DNA of 64,000 nucleotides from Apium graveolens (taxonomy: Eukaryota > Streptophyta > Magnoliopsida > Apiales > Apiaceae), in the NCBI RefSeq assembly GCF_009905375.1, contig NC_133655.1:34604398-34668397 (forward strand). Reading direction: 5' to 3'. Numbering within the stretch: the stretch's first letter is position 1; each line of letters starts with the position of its first letter. Both the position numbers and the translations under genes were made by a program. Positions 1 through 11,242 of this stretch are shown here, piece by piece. Below the pieces are notes generated by a model, which was not told the origin of the DNA, searched no databases, and saw only the letters and a list, made by a program, of their open reading frames with translations.

Positions 1-1123
1 AGTATCCCTATCATCACTTATTGTTTAAGTGATATTTATTTTGAATCCTCTTATAAAAGTATTGTTTTCCATATTCTCAATTCAGAATAGATAAATGTTT
101 TACATATCGCTGAATTAAATACTTATTATGCAAGTACTCTCTGCTATTCTATGTTCAAAATAGTTAAATGCTTTTACTTATCAAATTAATGGATTTATAA
201 AGGTTTTAGATTTTGAGAAAATGATTTGGTTGCGAGTATTCCTGCCCAAGTGAATGGGGGAATAAAATTATTACGGGTGTCGAGTATTATGACCCCTTTC
301 AATAAAAAGTTTTAAGATTGGATGGTTACTGATTGCGTAAGAGGCCGAGGCGGCGGCCCAGCGGAGAGCCATGTATTATATAGGATATAATACCTCGCTA
401 GGCTAATATGTGCCTTGGGTGCCCCATTTATTTAGTTGGATATGCTTCGGCATATCATTGAACCCTGATCATATCATTGAACTTGTGCTGTAAGCTTTAT
501 TTCTTGTAAACCACCAACGGTTGATTTTCCAGATACTAAACCATAAAAATACAATACTACTCTACAAATACATACACACCATAAACCAAGTATTGCAACA
601 AAATTTCTTGAGTATACAAAAACTTATATACCCTAGAATACCCTATGACACCAAAGATCTATACCTTGTATTATCATTGAACCATTGTTCATCGGATACT
701 TGATTCTTCATCAGGCTTGCAGCGTTCTTCATATTTACACCTTGATATACCTTGGTGAAACCTATGAAATATTTTATGCTCTGAGATAAATGATTTATCA
801 ATGTTAATTGTGATTCTATTCTTACTGAATTACAATGGTTATCATATTGAATCATTTTAGAATTGGATGGTTTTATAAATATGGACCAGATTCGTGATCA
901 TATTAGGCCAACGTGTGCCTTGGATCCAGTATAGAGGGCAGAGCTGTGTGCCTTGCTCGGGGTTAGTGTGTGACTGATCAACAGTCTAACCTTGGTTTTT
1001 TTAAAAAAATGAAAGTGAATGTCCAATTATAATCATTGCTTATCAAGAAACTTGATTCCTATAAATCATTTCAACTGATAGTTGTTTAACCTCAGTTATT
1101 GCTATTATGACTTGTTGAGCTAG
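1..1123. other. Flanking host sequence of the Tekay insertion, LTR-like
   Basis: No convincing ORF or RNA gene. The stretch is AT-rich with islands such as 330-375 (GGCCGAGGCGGCGGCCCAGC) that recall the R/U5-like part of the neighbouring Tekay LTR. With 15335-15416 and 22456-23454 it may be an old gypsy LTR split by two insertions. This is inferred from texture and order, not from a proven alignment. Confidence 0.35.
1119..1123. repeat. Target site duplication of the Tekay element, left copy
   Basis: GCTAG directly precedes the TG of the left LTR and is repeated exactly at 15330-15334 after the CA of the right LTR. A 5 bp duplication is usual for Ty3/gypsy integrase and fixes the ends of the element. 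Confidence 0.95.
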
Positions 1124-3260
1124 TGTAATAACCCCAAAATTTTTTCAACTTTTTGTAACCCTTGTGAATAGTGTTTTAGCTGAATGAGAAAACTTTTCAC
1201 GCCACACTATGTAGGGGTTCTGTTATGGATATTCTGGGATTTTATTAGTACTATATGAAGTATATAAGTGTATGTAAATATCGTCAGAACCCAATTCCGA
1301 ACACTTTGGTTTTTCCCGGAAATCCACAAGATACGGAGAGAATTGAGTATAAGGTAACAGGATAAAAAGGATTTAAATTAAAGGATTATAATAGAGGATC
1401 ATAAAAAGGAATATAATGTATTGAGAAAGGTCAAGGGAACCTAAGTAATAAGATCCCGGGTATGATCCTTCAAACGATAAACGAGAACGAAAGTTAAGCG
1501 AACCGTGCAACAGATCAGCGGTCATTAGGCAAACGATTAGGGAGTTAATCAAAGGGTTTAAGGGGAGTGATGTCATCCAACCAATAGAAAGGAGACAAGG
1601 AAGGGAGGATGACATCATAGGGGTGACATAAGCATGACATGGAAGGAAGGAAGTGTGGTTGATTAAGGACCACACAAATTCAAGGGCAAGGTGGTAATTT
1701 GCTAAATCAAAAACAAAACCAAGCCAACCAACTAGCAAATCATTTCATCAAAAATCAGCCAAGGCATTATTCTTCATATTAGCTCTCGGCTTTCTTCATT
1801 TTTCAAGGCCAAAATTTTCAAAAATCAAGATCAAAGCATCCTTAATTGGTAAGAAAATTCCCTAACCATCCTTATGCTTAGTAATGGCTATATCATAAGT
1901 TTAAGCCACAAATTCTTTCTCTAGCTTCTTGATTTAATCATTGGAGAAGACAATGAATAGTGTTTTCAAGTTTTAACTTGAGTTTTTTTTCTTGTTTTCT
2001 TGAAGATCCAAGCTTTCTTAAGACTACTCCAAGCTTATTAAGGCTTCCTAGCTTCACCCACCAATCCAAGGAAGGTATACCACTTTCAAACCCTAGGTTC
2101 ATATATATTATAAAGTGATTTTGATGAGTAAGATGTTATGGTATCTTGTTGTTATGTTTAGAGTTGAGATTTGGAATGGTGGTGAAATGAAATGATAATT
2201 TAGTGGTTTTGATTTAAAGAAACTTAAAGCATGATTAAAGTTAGGTTAAGCATATGTATGAATGAGTAATATTGAATTGTTTGGGATTGTTATGATGTGG
2301 TAAGGATGGGTGTTTGATGTGTGTGGATTTGAGGATGGTTTGTGATGATTGTGGGTAGTTTTAAAAATGGGAAATCGCGTAAACATAGCCGTCGTAATGT
2401 CCGATTTTCTTTGGACTGTTTTGTGCATAGCATTAGGACCCGAGAACCCCCTGTTAAATTGTGACCACTGCCATGTTTAGATAGCTCATGTTACGAGCTT
2501 CGTTTTGATATGTAGTTCGTCCGATTCCGATTTACGGTTTAGGAGAAACGACCGTTTCAAGTAACGGTGTTTCACGAACGAAACTTTTTCCCTCGCCTTA
2601 CTTTGGAATGTAGGTTAAAGACCAAAAAGGATTAATTAATGTGTGAAACATTTATGGTAAGTGTGTTAGGCAGTTGGTAAGTCATTCGCGAAGGAATCGC
2701 GTTAAAACTCGTAAAGGTCAAGTTATTAAAAATGGTGGAGCCGAGGGTACCCGAGTGACTTAAGCGAATCGGTGAGCGTAAAACTAGCATTAGAGTCTAA
2801 GTTAGTTAAAGCATAGACTTACAAGTGATTTTGGTTTAATTCCAACTTACTTGTTGTTTATAGGTTGCCAGACTCGTCCCGAGCCTTTCTCACCCCCAAG
2901 TCGCTCAGGCAAGTATTCTATCCGATACACTGTTGTTGTGATGTAAATGTATGTATATGCATTATCTTGTGATATTGCATGATTGTTATTTAGTAAATTC
3001 TTGCGATATATTGTAGCATGTGATATGGTATATATGCATGCCTGATTTATATTCTTGGTTTATATATCTGTTGGTTCAAATGCTTATAGTTGCATAATAC
3101 CTATGCTAGAGATAAGCGGTATTTGAGTTTACCCTTAGTATAGGGGATAAAAGGTGAACATATTTCTAAACCGGGAGGCGAGGCTCCCGAGTATAATATA
3201 TATTTATATATATTGATATAGTTTTTAAAACTATTAATCGAATAAGGTTTATTCGATAAC

Positions 3261-3480
3261 TTTATTTTATTTAATGAATATTATTACGAATATTCATTCG
3301 AGGACTTATGACTCCTTTTATTTTATTATTTGAATATTATTCCGAATATTATTCGAGGATGTATGACTCCTTTATTTTATTTAATGAATATTATTTATAA
3401 CATTCATTCAAGGCATTATGACTCAGCTTATTTTATTTATTGAATATTATTTGAATATTCATTTGAGGATCTATGACTCC
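3261..3480 (+). repeat. Four 55 bp tandem repeats inside the Tekay LTR
   Basis: Units at 3261-3315, 3316-3370, 3371-3425 and 3426-3480 are each 55 bp. Each starts with a T/A run (TTTATTTTATT), has an imperfect palindrome around GAATATTAT and ends near TATGACTCC. The same array lies at 13380-13599 in the 3' LTR, where unit 3 carries a C-to-T change at 13533. Confidence 0.9.
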
Positions 3481-4817
3481 GATTATTTGCTGAGATATAT
3501 TCTTTATTTTATTAAAGAATAAGGTGTAAATAATCAAACTTATTTTCGATTATTCAAATAAAGATAATACTTTCATATAAGTATATCTTGGGTTATTTAA
3601 TACTCGTTTCAAGTATAAATTTAATACTTCTACTTCAATTATTTTTATAAAGATTATTCTTTATGGGAATATTATTTAATTAATAATATTCAGATATTTT
3701 CTAATATTCTGGGGACTGATTTACTTCATTAAATCAGTCTTACTCCAAACACTCTTTAAAGTGTTTTCGAGTCTTCAAAATGATTTTTAAAAGTCAGAGC
3801 GGATCCCAAAACTCATTTTTATATTTAAGATCTTCCTTTTTAAAGGGGATTTAAATACTCGCTCAAAAACCTGGGGAGTCCGGCTCGGTGGTGTGTTTTA
3901 TATTCGCAACAAGGTTGCTGTCTTGGTAAAAGAGTTTTTTTTGATTACTTACCCAATATTCGGGAAGTAAAATTCTTGGAACAAGTTAATCCATTAACAG
4001 GCATCGCCTGGGAAATATCGGTGAGTTTTCCTTTCCAACTAGATACGACTTCTTGGTGGAGCCGTATCAACAAGTTTCTACTTGGGGAAAGGGGGAAACG
4101 AGCTTTACGTTTCAGAGTCATGGATTTCATCTGAACTAGGAGTGGCGTAAGTGGTCGAGTAGCGCCGGCCCAGCCTTATTATATTGGCCCAAATGGCCTG
4201 GAAGTTCCGCTAAGGCGGTCCATTCCTTAGGAGTTCAGTGTTCGGTTGACAAGTAAATCCGACAGGTTCTCCTCTACATGTAGAAAATGGTGGGGTTGTA
4301 CTACTACGACTGATCATCGTAAGTGGTCTTCCTGGCGCGGTAAACTCCCGTAATGAGTTCATCATCCATTTGGATAATTCTGCAACACTACCCGTAGCAT
4401 TTCGATCGAAAGGCTACTAATGGGTGGTTGCCGAAGCATTGACAGGGTCAAACATTTTTATTGGTGTATCCATTGAATGAAGTATCTCGTAACTTCATTT
4501 CTTTTCAAAATATTTCAAAGATCAAATATTTTCAAGTTTATTTGTGGTCTCATCTATGGGATGACCTCGTGAATTTAATTATACTTTGAACGGTGATAGT
4601 TCAAGTAGCTTTATAAATGATATAAGTGTGGGGGAGTATTGGTAACTTCATTCCTTGTTTTTACTTATATCTAGTAAGTAACTATCTTACACACGATAAA
4701 GATTTTAGTAAGTATCCATTTAGATACTGGTATTATTGTTATCACTACATATTATCTTGCGAGCTGTAAGGCTCACTCTTGCTTTATTTCTTCATCACAC
4801 AACAACAGTTAGGAGAG

Positions 4818-4919
4818 ATGGCCAGACTCCAGCAGACCCAGCGCAAGCGCGTGGGAAGCGTCCCGCGTCTTCCCGCTGATATTGTAGCTGCTATAGCTGC
4901 AGAGGTAGATCCATTGTAG
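4818..4919 (+). CDS. Short 33-codon ORF inside the Tekay LTR
   Basis: ATG at 4818 follows a purine-rich GTTAGGAGAG and opens a frame starting MARLQQTQRKR and ending EVDPL before TAG. It is GC-rich compared with the surrounding LTR and begins with a basic stretch. The copy at 14937-15038 is identical. No family is recognised. It may be a leader uORF, a 5' exon or chance. Position late in the LTR suggests the transcribed R/U5 part, which is inference. Confidence 0.35.
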   Translation: MARLQQTQRKRVGSVPRLPADIVAAIAAEVDPL

Positions 4920-5214
4920 TTTAGACCATCTACTTTTGAGAATCCAATTATGTATAATTATAACTTGTGGCAGATAATGGCAATTAACTGTAAATTATCA
5001 AGTAATCATTTTGGGTTGTAATAATTTTAAATTGTGGATTCAAAGACTTGTACTTATTTCAATTTCATCTCTGAGACTATAACGAGTTGTGGTGTGTGTT
5101 AGTGTGGGGTCACAGAATGAGGGTATTTATTATTAATTAAGTAAAGTGATATTGTGGAAAGAAAGACCGTGACAACCCGGATTCCCGACCCCGGATCTGG
5201 GGGTGTTACATAAA

Positions 5215-5226
5215 TGGTATCAGAGC
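5215..5226 (+). promoter_or_regulatory. Primer binding site, initiator tRNA-Met
   Basis: TGGTATCAGAGC, 4 bp after the LTR end, is the reverse complement of the 3' end of plant initiator tRNA-Met. This is the usual minus-strand primer of chromoviruses. Confidence 0.93.
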
Positions 5227-5407
5227 TAAGCGTTATAAACCTCAGAGATGATGCGACGATAAAATAATAAACTCACAAAGATAATAAGAACTCTTGCCAA
5301 GTTCATGGTCGGACTACTTAAAGTAGTACTGACAGCTAAAACCCTTACGGGAACCCTTATAAATATCATGATAGTAATTTAGCTCGTTTAATGTGTAGGC
5401 GCCTGAG

Positions 5408-6085
5408 ATGGAGGACCCTGAGAGGTACGAGCGTGAGCATGATGAGGCATTGCTGGATGTTGAGGATCAGGAGGAGCCTGAGATGGGGGAGGATGAGGAG
5501 GACCCCTCAGAGGAGTCAGAGACAGAGGTTATTGCTATTCCAGATGAGGAGGACCCGGATGAGGTCCCAGTAGCTGAGGAGCGTGTTGGATCTATGGTAG
5601 TGTATGCTGGTATCCCTTTACCCACACTTCCGGTGGTCAGAGCCCCTACCCCTCCACCACTATCTTGGATTCCTGATGATGACAGCTCAGAGACCCATAC
5701 TTCCGAGCCTAGGCAGACCGAGGAGGCACCCTCAGCGGCTCCGGATTCACCACCTCTTGACCCTGCCCAGAGGCAGTCTTCGTTAGCTCATGGATATGTT
5801 CAGGATGTTTTGAGGACCCGAGTGGCTGTTGCCGAGGCCCGACTGGATGAGGCCAGGAGGGAGTTGGATGCAGAGAGGGCGGGTAGGCGTACCCGAGCTT
5901 ATGAGACCAGGGCTTCTATACCCCGATCCTTGAGGAGGGAGCTTACAGGGATAGAGCTCACGTCCCGAGCGAGACTCAGATCTCTCCAGGGGAACAGGCA
6001 TGGTAGGATCTCCAGGCGGCAGGCCGACTATATCTTCCGTCGTGCGATGGAAAGGGTTTGGGAGCTGACCCGTTCCGGTGTGTGA
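5408..6085 (+). CDS. Extra leader ORF upstream of Gag, acidic with C-terminal helix
   Basis: A 225-codon ORF between the primer site and Gag, in the sense direction. The first ~60 residues are very acidic (runs of D/E), residues ~70-125 are Pro/Ser/Thr-rich, and residues ~130-225 are Arg-rich and probably helical (VAEARLDEARRELDAERAG), suggesting a coiled coil. It has no zinc knuckle, protease or membrane segment. Base composition is GC-rich relative to the LTR, and length and frame are clean, so it looks like a maintained gene. The start at 5408 is the first ATG of the frame that covers the acidic block. Extra ORFs are known in some plant gypsy lineages, but I do not recognise this protein. 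It could be expressed from the full-length RNA or by splicing to Gag. Confidence 0.65.
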   Translation: MEDPERYEREHDEALLDVEDQEEPEMGEDEEDPSEESETEVIAIPDEEDPDEVPVAEERVGSMVVYAGIPLPTLPVVRAPTPPPLSWIPDDDSSETHTSEPRQTEEAPSAAPDSPPLDPAQRQSSLAHGYVQDVLRTRVAVAEARLDEARRELDAERAGRRTRAYETRASIPRSLRRELTGIELTSRARLRSLQGNRHGRISRRQADYIFRRAMERVWELTRSGV

Positions 6086-6499
6086 TTCAGGATTGATGAT
6101 GGAATAGTCTAGTTGTCTAGTTAGCCGAGGCCTTAGTAAGAGCCAATTTTCCGGGATAGTTGACTTGTATATAGCATCCCTTTTTCTGACTAGACAGATA
6201 GACTCTTGTGTATCACTTTTGGGACAGATGACTGTAGCACTGTTGTACTTTTGACCAGATCAAACTATGTATTCTCGCATTATGTATATATTTGTTTCCT
6301 TTCAGTTCAGTTCCATAGTGACGGGATCACTGTTTTATTATTATTATTACTGCACTTCGTATTAGAACTTTCTTAAAATAATAGAATTGCGATATACGTT
6401 CTCCCCATTATAAGAGCTGTGCAAGGCACAATGTTGTATATGATTGTGACCTAACGTTGAAATTTTTTCCCAATAATTGTTTTTATTATTATCAGAATC
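6086..6499 (+). other. Spacer between leader ORF and Gag-Pol
   Basis: About 410 bp without an ORF, T-rich, with a pyrimidine-rich run ending in CAG (TTTCCTTTCAG, near 6295-6305) that could be a splice acceptor, and a TTATTATTATTATTAC run around 6334-6350. Nothing else is recognised. Confidence 0.5.
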
Positions 6500-9400
6500 A
6501 TGCCGCCAAGAAAGATTGGAACTAGGGCGAACCCTGGGTCTGAGGACCAGGGAAGCCATAATCAGGACAATAGAAACCAAGATCACAGTGAAGAGGAAGA
6601 TGAGGATTATGTGGAACAGGATGACTCCCTGTATGAAGAAGAAGAGGAAACGTATGATGTTGAGGGATTCGAGGTAGAGGCTGAAGAAGGAGAAACCGAG
6701 GTTGAGCAACCAGTACCAAACCCAGGCATGGATCCCATGAGCCAGTTCATGCAACTCCTAAGACAGAATTTGGAACGTCAACCCAACCCACCCCCTCAAG
6801 GAAGTAACAATGCAGTGGCAAACTCTTTCAGGGCTTTTAAGTCCCTTAAGCCCCCTGAGTTCCACGGATCAGCCGACCCAGTTGAGGCAAGGGCATGGTT
6901 AAAGGAGATGGAGAAATCTTTTGAGATTTTGAGTATCGATGAGGCACAGAAAACTGTATTTGCTACCTACCTTCTGAAAGGAGAAGCTAACTACTGGTGG
7001 GAGGCCAAGAAAAACATGGAGACAGATGCTATTATAACCTGGGAGAGATTTAGTCAGTTGTTTCTGGGAAAGTATTTCCCGAGGTTTATGGAAAACCAGA
7101 TGGAGCTCAAGTTCTTGGAGCTAAAGCAGAATGATTTGTCTGTAGCAGAGTACGAAGCGAAATTTACTGAATTATCAAGGTTTGTGCCGGAGTTTGTGAG
7201 CACTGAGGAAAAGAAAGCTAGGAGGTTTCAGCAGGGACTGAAACCATGGATTCAGAATAGGGTGGCAATCCTTGAGCTTACGGACTATGCCACTCTGGTG
7301 CAAAAAGCAACGATTGTAGAAGTCGGAAGTGAACAGATGCAGAAGGAAAGAGAGAAGAAAGGAATAAAGAGGAAAAGTATGAGCATGGGTGGAGGTTCCG
7401 CAGGAAGGAGCTTCCCAACTAGGTTTAATCGAGGAGCAGTGTCCCTACCGGGAAAGAACACTGGGTTTAAGCGACCAATGAGTGTGAGTGTGAGCCAGGG
7501 CGGCCAGAAGTCAAGAATGTCCTATTCCAACCAGTCTCGACCCCCATTGCCAACCTGTAACACTTGTGGAAGGAATCACACTGGGGAGTGTAAAGGAAAG
7601 CCAGTAACCTGCTTTAAGTGTGGGCAAGTGGGCCACTATTCTCACAAATGCCCTTCGTCAGCCCCTGCCGTCATTCCAACCACCACTTGTCATCAGTGTG
7701 GACGCCAGGGTCATTGGAAGAGAGAATGCCCAATGAACAAACCAGCAGCTTCGGGAGCAAGCAGGGCTGCTTCTAATAAGCCACCTACTGCGAGGACTTT
7801 CAACATGACAGTCCAGGATGCTATGAAAGATTCAGATGTGATAGCAGGTACCCTTTCTCTAAATTCAGTCAGTGCAAATGTTTTATTTGATTCGGGAGCA
7901 ACTAAATCTTTTATATCAAAGGACTTTGCGCGTAGGTTAAGACTTAAGGCTAAACCCTTGATAGAACCCTTGCAAGTAGAAATAGCCAATCATGAAATTA
8001 TTCCTGTTAACCAGATTCACCCCGCCTGTGAGATAGGCATAGGGGAGCAATCTTTCAGTGTTGATCTGATTCCTTTTAAATTAGGGGAGTTTGATGTGAT
8101 TTTGGGAATGGACTGGCTATCTAGCAACGATGCTCAGATAGACTGTAAAGGGAAGAAAGTTAAGTTAAATATCCCCGGGAAGAAAGAAATTATATTTAGA
8201 GGAAAGAGGCAGACGCAGAAATTTTTGACCATGGCTCAGGCCAGAAGGATGCTACGAAAAGGAAGTGAGGCTTACCTAGCCTATGTGGTGGACACACAGA
8301 AGGAGGTGCCCAACTTACAAGATATTCCAGTAGTCAACGAATTTGAAGATGTATTCCCCCAAGACCTTCCGGGATTACCACCCGATAGAGTGATTGAATT
8401 TGCTATTGAGTTGGCCCCAGGGACGGCGCCAGTTTCAAAAGCACCTTACCGGTTAGCCCCGTTAGAAATGAAGGAATTAGCTATCCAATTGCAGGAACTC
8501 TTGGATAAGGGTATGATAAGACCCAGTGTGTCTCCGTGGGGAGCACCAGTTTTATTTGTTAAGAAGAAAGATGGGAGCATGAGGTTGTGCATAGACTATC
8601 GAGAGTTGAACAAGCTAACCATAAAGAACAGGTACCCATTACCTAGAATAGACGATCTGTTCGACCAGCTAAAGGATGCTGTTTATTTTTCCAAGATTGA
8701 CCTGAGAACTGGATATCACCAACTAAAGATTAAGTCCGAAGATATTTCCAAGACAGCGTTCCGTACCAGGTATGGGCATTATGAGTTCTTGGTAATGTCC
8801 TTTGGATTAACCAACGCCCCAGCGGCCTTCATGGATTTAATGAATAGAGTATTTAAGAAGTACTTGGACAAGTGTGTGATAGTTTTTATCGATGATATTT
8901 TGATCTACTCAAGGACTGAGGCAGAACATGCAGAGCATTTGAGGATAGCTCTAGGAATACTCAGAGAGGAGCAGTTATATGCCAAATTCTCGAAGTGTGA
9001 ATTCTGGCGGAATGAAGTACAGTTTTTAGGACATGTGATCAATAAAGAAGGAGTATTGGTCGACCCCTCCAAGATAGAGGCAGTCTCAAATTGGGAAAGG
9101 CCAACCACACCCACAGAGGTGAGGAGTTTCATAGGATTGGCCGGCTACTATCGTAGATTTGTGCAGGACTTTGCGAAGATCGCAGCCCCTTTGACACGAC
9201 TTACTCGTAAGACAGAGAAGTTTGAGTGGACGGAGAAATGCGAGAACAGTTTTCAGGAATTAAAGAAAAGGTTGATAACGGCTCCGGTACTGGCATTGCC
9301 GGATGGAAAAGGAGATTTTGTGATATATAGTGACGCGTCACACAAAGGATTAGGATGTGTGCTTATGCAGCACGGAAAAGTTATTGCGTATGCGTCAAGA

Positions 9401-11209
9401 CAATTGAAGGAATACGAGGTTAGATATCCTACTCATGACCTTGAGCTCGCAGCAATAGTATTTGCTTTAAAAATTTGGAGGCACTACTTGTATGGAGAGA
9501 AGTGCGAGATTTTCACAGACCATAAGAGCCTCAAGTACATATTTACGCAGAAAGAGCTCAACATGCGCCAGAGGAGATGGTTAGAACTAATCAAGGACTA
9601 CGATTGTGAGATTCTCTATCATCCAGGGAAAGCCAATGTGGTGGCTGATGCCCTTAGTAGAAAGGAAAGACTCAGAATGATAACGACCTCGGAAGAGTTG
9701 ATAAGGGATTTTGAGAAAATGGAAATAGAGGTAAAGGTAACCGGAACCGGAACTGAAAAGCTTTTTGAGATCTCAATGCAGCCAGAATTATTGGAAAAGA
9801 TCAGATTGTGCCAAGAGAAAATAATGAATGAAGACAGAAAGTCAATGACTGGAGAAGAGATCCATACTGAGAAAGATGATAAAGGGATAATGAGGTACTC
9901 CTACCGAATTTGGGTTCCGAATGTTCAAGAACTTAAAGATGAGATTTTGGATGAAAGCCATAGTTCAAGGTATTCCATTCACCCAGGAAGTACCAAGATG
10001 TATAGGGATTTGAAGGAATATTACTGGTGGCCCAACATGAAGAGGGACGTAGCAGAATGGGTGAACAAGTGTTTAACTTGCCAAAGAGTGAAGGCAGAGC
10101 ACCAGAGACCCAGTGGACTTTTGCGACCCCTGGAGATTCCCGAATGGAAATGGGAACAGATAGCGATGGATTTTGTTGTAGGCTTGCCAAGGACGAAAGC
10201 CAATCACGACGCCATTTGGGTAATTATAGACCGATTGACAAAGTCAGCTCATTTCATTCCTATCAATGAGAGATATACAGTCGATAGACTGGTGGACATT
10301 TACCTTAAGGAAATAGTGACGCGACATGGAGTCCCAGCGTCCATTGTCTCAGACCGAGACCCAAGGTTCAACTCCAGATTTTGGAGGAGCTTTCAGGAAT
10401 GTGCGGGGACCAAGTTAAATATGAGTACCGCGTACCATCCCCAGACGGATGGACAGAGTGAAAGGACCATCCAGACACTAGAGGATATGTTGAGAGTCTG
10501 TGCAATAGACCTTAAAGGAAGTTGGGATGATCACCTGCCGTTGATCGAGTTTTCTTATAACAATAGCTTTCATGCTAGCATCGGGATGCCGCCTTATGAG
10601 GCCTTGTACGGAAGAAGGTGTCGATCTCCCTTATACTGGGATGAAGTAGGAGAGCGGAAGATGCTCGGACCCGAAGTGGTCCAAAGGACCAAAGATATAG
10701 TGGATCTTATCAGAGGGCGACTTGTAGCAGCCCAAGACAGACAGAAGAAATATGCAGACCTAGCCCGAAAGGACAAGGAATATGAAGTAGGGGACTTAGT
10801 ACTGTTGAAAGTATCCCCTTGGAAGGGATTAATGAGGTTCGGAAAGAAAGGAAAACTAAGCCCAAGATACATTGGACCTTTTGAGATATTAAGACGGATT
10901 GGAAAGTTAGCTTACGAGCTAGCCCTACCCCCTAATTTGCAACAAGTTCATAATGTGTTCCACGTGTCAATGCTAAGGAGGTATCATCGAGATGCCAGGC
11001 ACATAGTGGAGTACGAGCAGGTGGATATGCAGCCAGATCTAACTTACGTGGAGAAGCCAGTAAGGATTATGGATAAGAAGGAGCAGGTGCTTCGGAACAA
11101 GGTGATCAAGCTAGTCAGAGTACTATGGCAGAATCATAATGTGGAAGAATCGACTTGGGAACTAGAGAGCGCAATGCTAGAAAAGTACCCCCAATTGTTT
11201 TCTGTTTGA
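6500..11209 (+). CDS. Gag-Pol polyprotein of the Tekay element with chromodomain
   Basis: One uninterrupted 1,569-codon frame. Approximate residues: acidic N-terminus 20-75; Gag core 120-225 ([27 protein letters not shown]); three cysteine motifs at 352-410, of which [14 protein letters not shown] and [14 protein letters not shown] are canonical CCHC knuckles; protease FDSGATKSF ~463; reverse transcriptase ~670-850 with FIDDILIYS ~796; RNase [11 protein letters not shown] ~943; integrase HHCC 1154-1195, then catalytic D ~1222 (AMDFVVGLP), D ~1283 (VSDRDPRF) and E ~1319 (GQSERTIQT); GPY/F-like IGPFEILRR ~1458; chromodomain ~1515-1567 ([14 protein letters not shown]). All catalytic residues I looked for are present. 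A single Gag-Pol ORF is typical of Tekay. Chromodomains are thought to guide integration to heterochromatin, which fits the repeat-packed setting. Confidence 0.97.
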   Translation: MPPRKIGTRANPGSEDQGSHNQDNRNQDHSEEEDEDYVEQDDSLYEEEEETYDVEGFEVEAEEGETEVEQPVPNPGMDPMSQFMQLLRQNLERQPNPPPQGSNNAVANSFRAFKSLKPPEFHGSADPVEARAWLKEMEKSFEILSIDEAQKTVFATYLLKGEANYWWEAKKNMETDAIITWERFSQLFLGKYFPRFMENQMELKFLELKQNDLSVAEYEAKFTELSRFVPEFVSTEEKKARRFQQGLKPWIQNRVAILELTDYATLVQKATIVEVGSEQMQKEREKKGIKRKSMSMGGGSAGRSFPTRFNRGAVSLPGKNTGFKRPMSVSVSQGGQKSRMSYSNQSRPPLPTCNTCGRNHTGECKGKPVTCFKCGQVGHYSHKCPSSAPAVIPTTTCHQCGRQGHWKRECPMNKPAASGASRAASNKPPTARTFNMTVQDAMKDSDVIAGTLSLNSVSANVLFDSGATKSFISKDFARRLRLKAKPLIEPLQVEIANHEIIPVNQIHPACEIGIGEQSFSVDLIPFKLGEFDVILGMDWLSSNDAQIDCKGKKVKLNIPGKKEIIFRGKRQTQKFLTMAQARRMLRKGSEAYLAYVVDTQKEVPNLQDIPVVNEFEDVFPQDLPGLPPDRVIEFAIELAPGTAPVSKAPYRLAPLEMKELAIQLQELLDKGMIRPSVSPWGAPVLFVKKKDGSMRLCIDYRELNKLTIKNRYPLPRIDDLFDQLKDAVYFSKIDLRTGYHQLKIKSEDISKTAFRTRYGHYEFLVMSFGLTNAPAAFMDLMNRVFKKYLDKCVIVFIDDILIYSRTEAEHAEHLRIALGILREEQLYAKFSKCEFWRNEVQFLGHVINKEGVLVDPSKIEAVSNWERPTTPTEVRSFIGLAGYYRRFVQDFAKIAAPLTRLTRKTEKFEWTEKCENSFQELKKRLITAPVLALPDGKGDFVIYSDASHKGLGCVLMQHGKVIAYASRQLKEYEVRYPTHDLELAAIVFALKIWRHYLYGEKCEIFTDHKSLKYIFTQKELNMRQRRWLELIKDYDCEILYHPGKANVVADALSRKERLRMITTSEELIRDFEKMEIEVKVTGTGTEKLFEISMQPELLEKIRLCQEKIMNEDRKSMTGEEIHTEKDDKGIMRYSYRIWVPNVQELKDEILDESHSSRYSIHPGSTKMYRDLKEYYWWPNMKRDVAEWVNKCLTCQRVKAEHQRPSGLLRPLEIPEWKWEQIAMDFVVGLPRTKANHDAIWVIIDRLTKSAHFIPINERYTVDRLVDIYLKEIVTRHGVPASIVSDRDPRFNSRFWRSFQECAGTKLNMSTAYHPQTDGQSERTIQTLEDMLRVCAIDLKGSWDDHLPLIEFSYNNSFHASIGMPPYEALYGRRCRSPLYWDEVGERKMLGPEVVQRTKDIVDLIRGRLVAAQDRQKKYADLARKDKEYEVGDLVLLKVSPWKGLMRFGKKGKLSPRYIGPFEILRRIGKLAYELALPPNLQQVHNVFHVSMLRRYHRDARHIVEYEQVDMQPDLTYVEKPVRIMDKKEQVLRNKVIKLVRVLWQNHNVEESTWELESAMLEKYPQLFSV

Positions 11210-11229
11210 TTCCGGGACGGAATCCTTTT

Positions 11230-11242
11230 AAGGAGGGGAGAC
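11230..11242 (+). promoter_or_regulatory. Polypurine tract of the Tekay element
   Basis: AAGGAGGGGAGAC directly before the 3' LTR; the purine run is the expected plus-strand primer. It starts 20 bp after the Gag-Pol stop. Confidence 0.9.

Larger units (their letters stand above)
1124..5210 (+). repeat. 5' LTR of the Tekay element (4,087 bp)
   Basis: Begins TGTAATAACCCC and ends GGGGGTGTTACA, giving the short inverted ends TGTAA/TTACA. It contains a four-unit 55 bp tandem repeat (3261-3480) and a 33-codon ORF (4818-4919). Other ORFs in it are AT-rich shadows without recognisable domains. At 4 kb it is long even for Tekay elements. It should hold the promoter and transcript start, but I cannot choose one TATA box among many TATA-like runs. 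Confidence 0.96.

Noticed and set aside
1373..1738. 121-codon minus-strand ORF, repeated at 11492-11857
   Set aside because: Lies in the Tekay LTR and is duplicated only because LTRs are. No domain, biased residues, no start context.
5215..5226. Possible tRNA gene at the primer sites
   Set aside because: Only the 3' end complement of the tRNA is present, next to LTRs; no cloverleaf.
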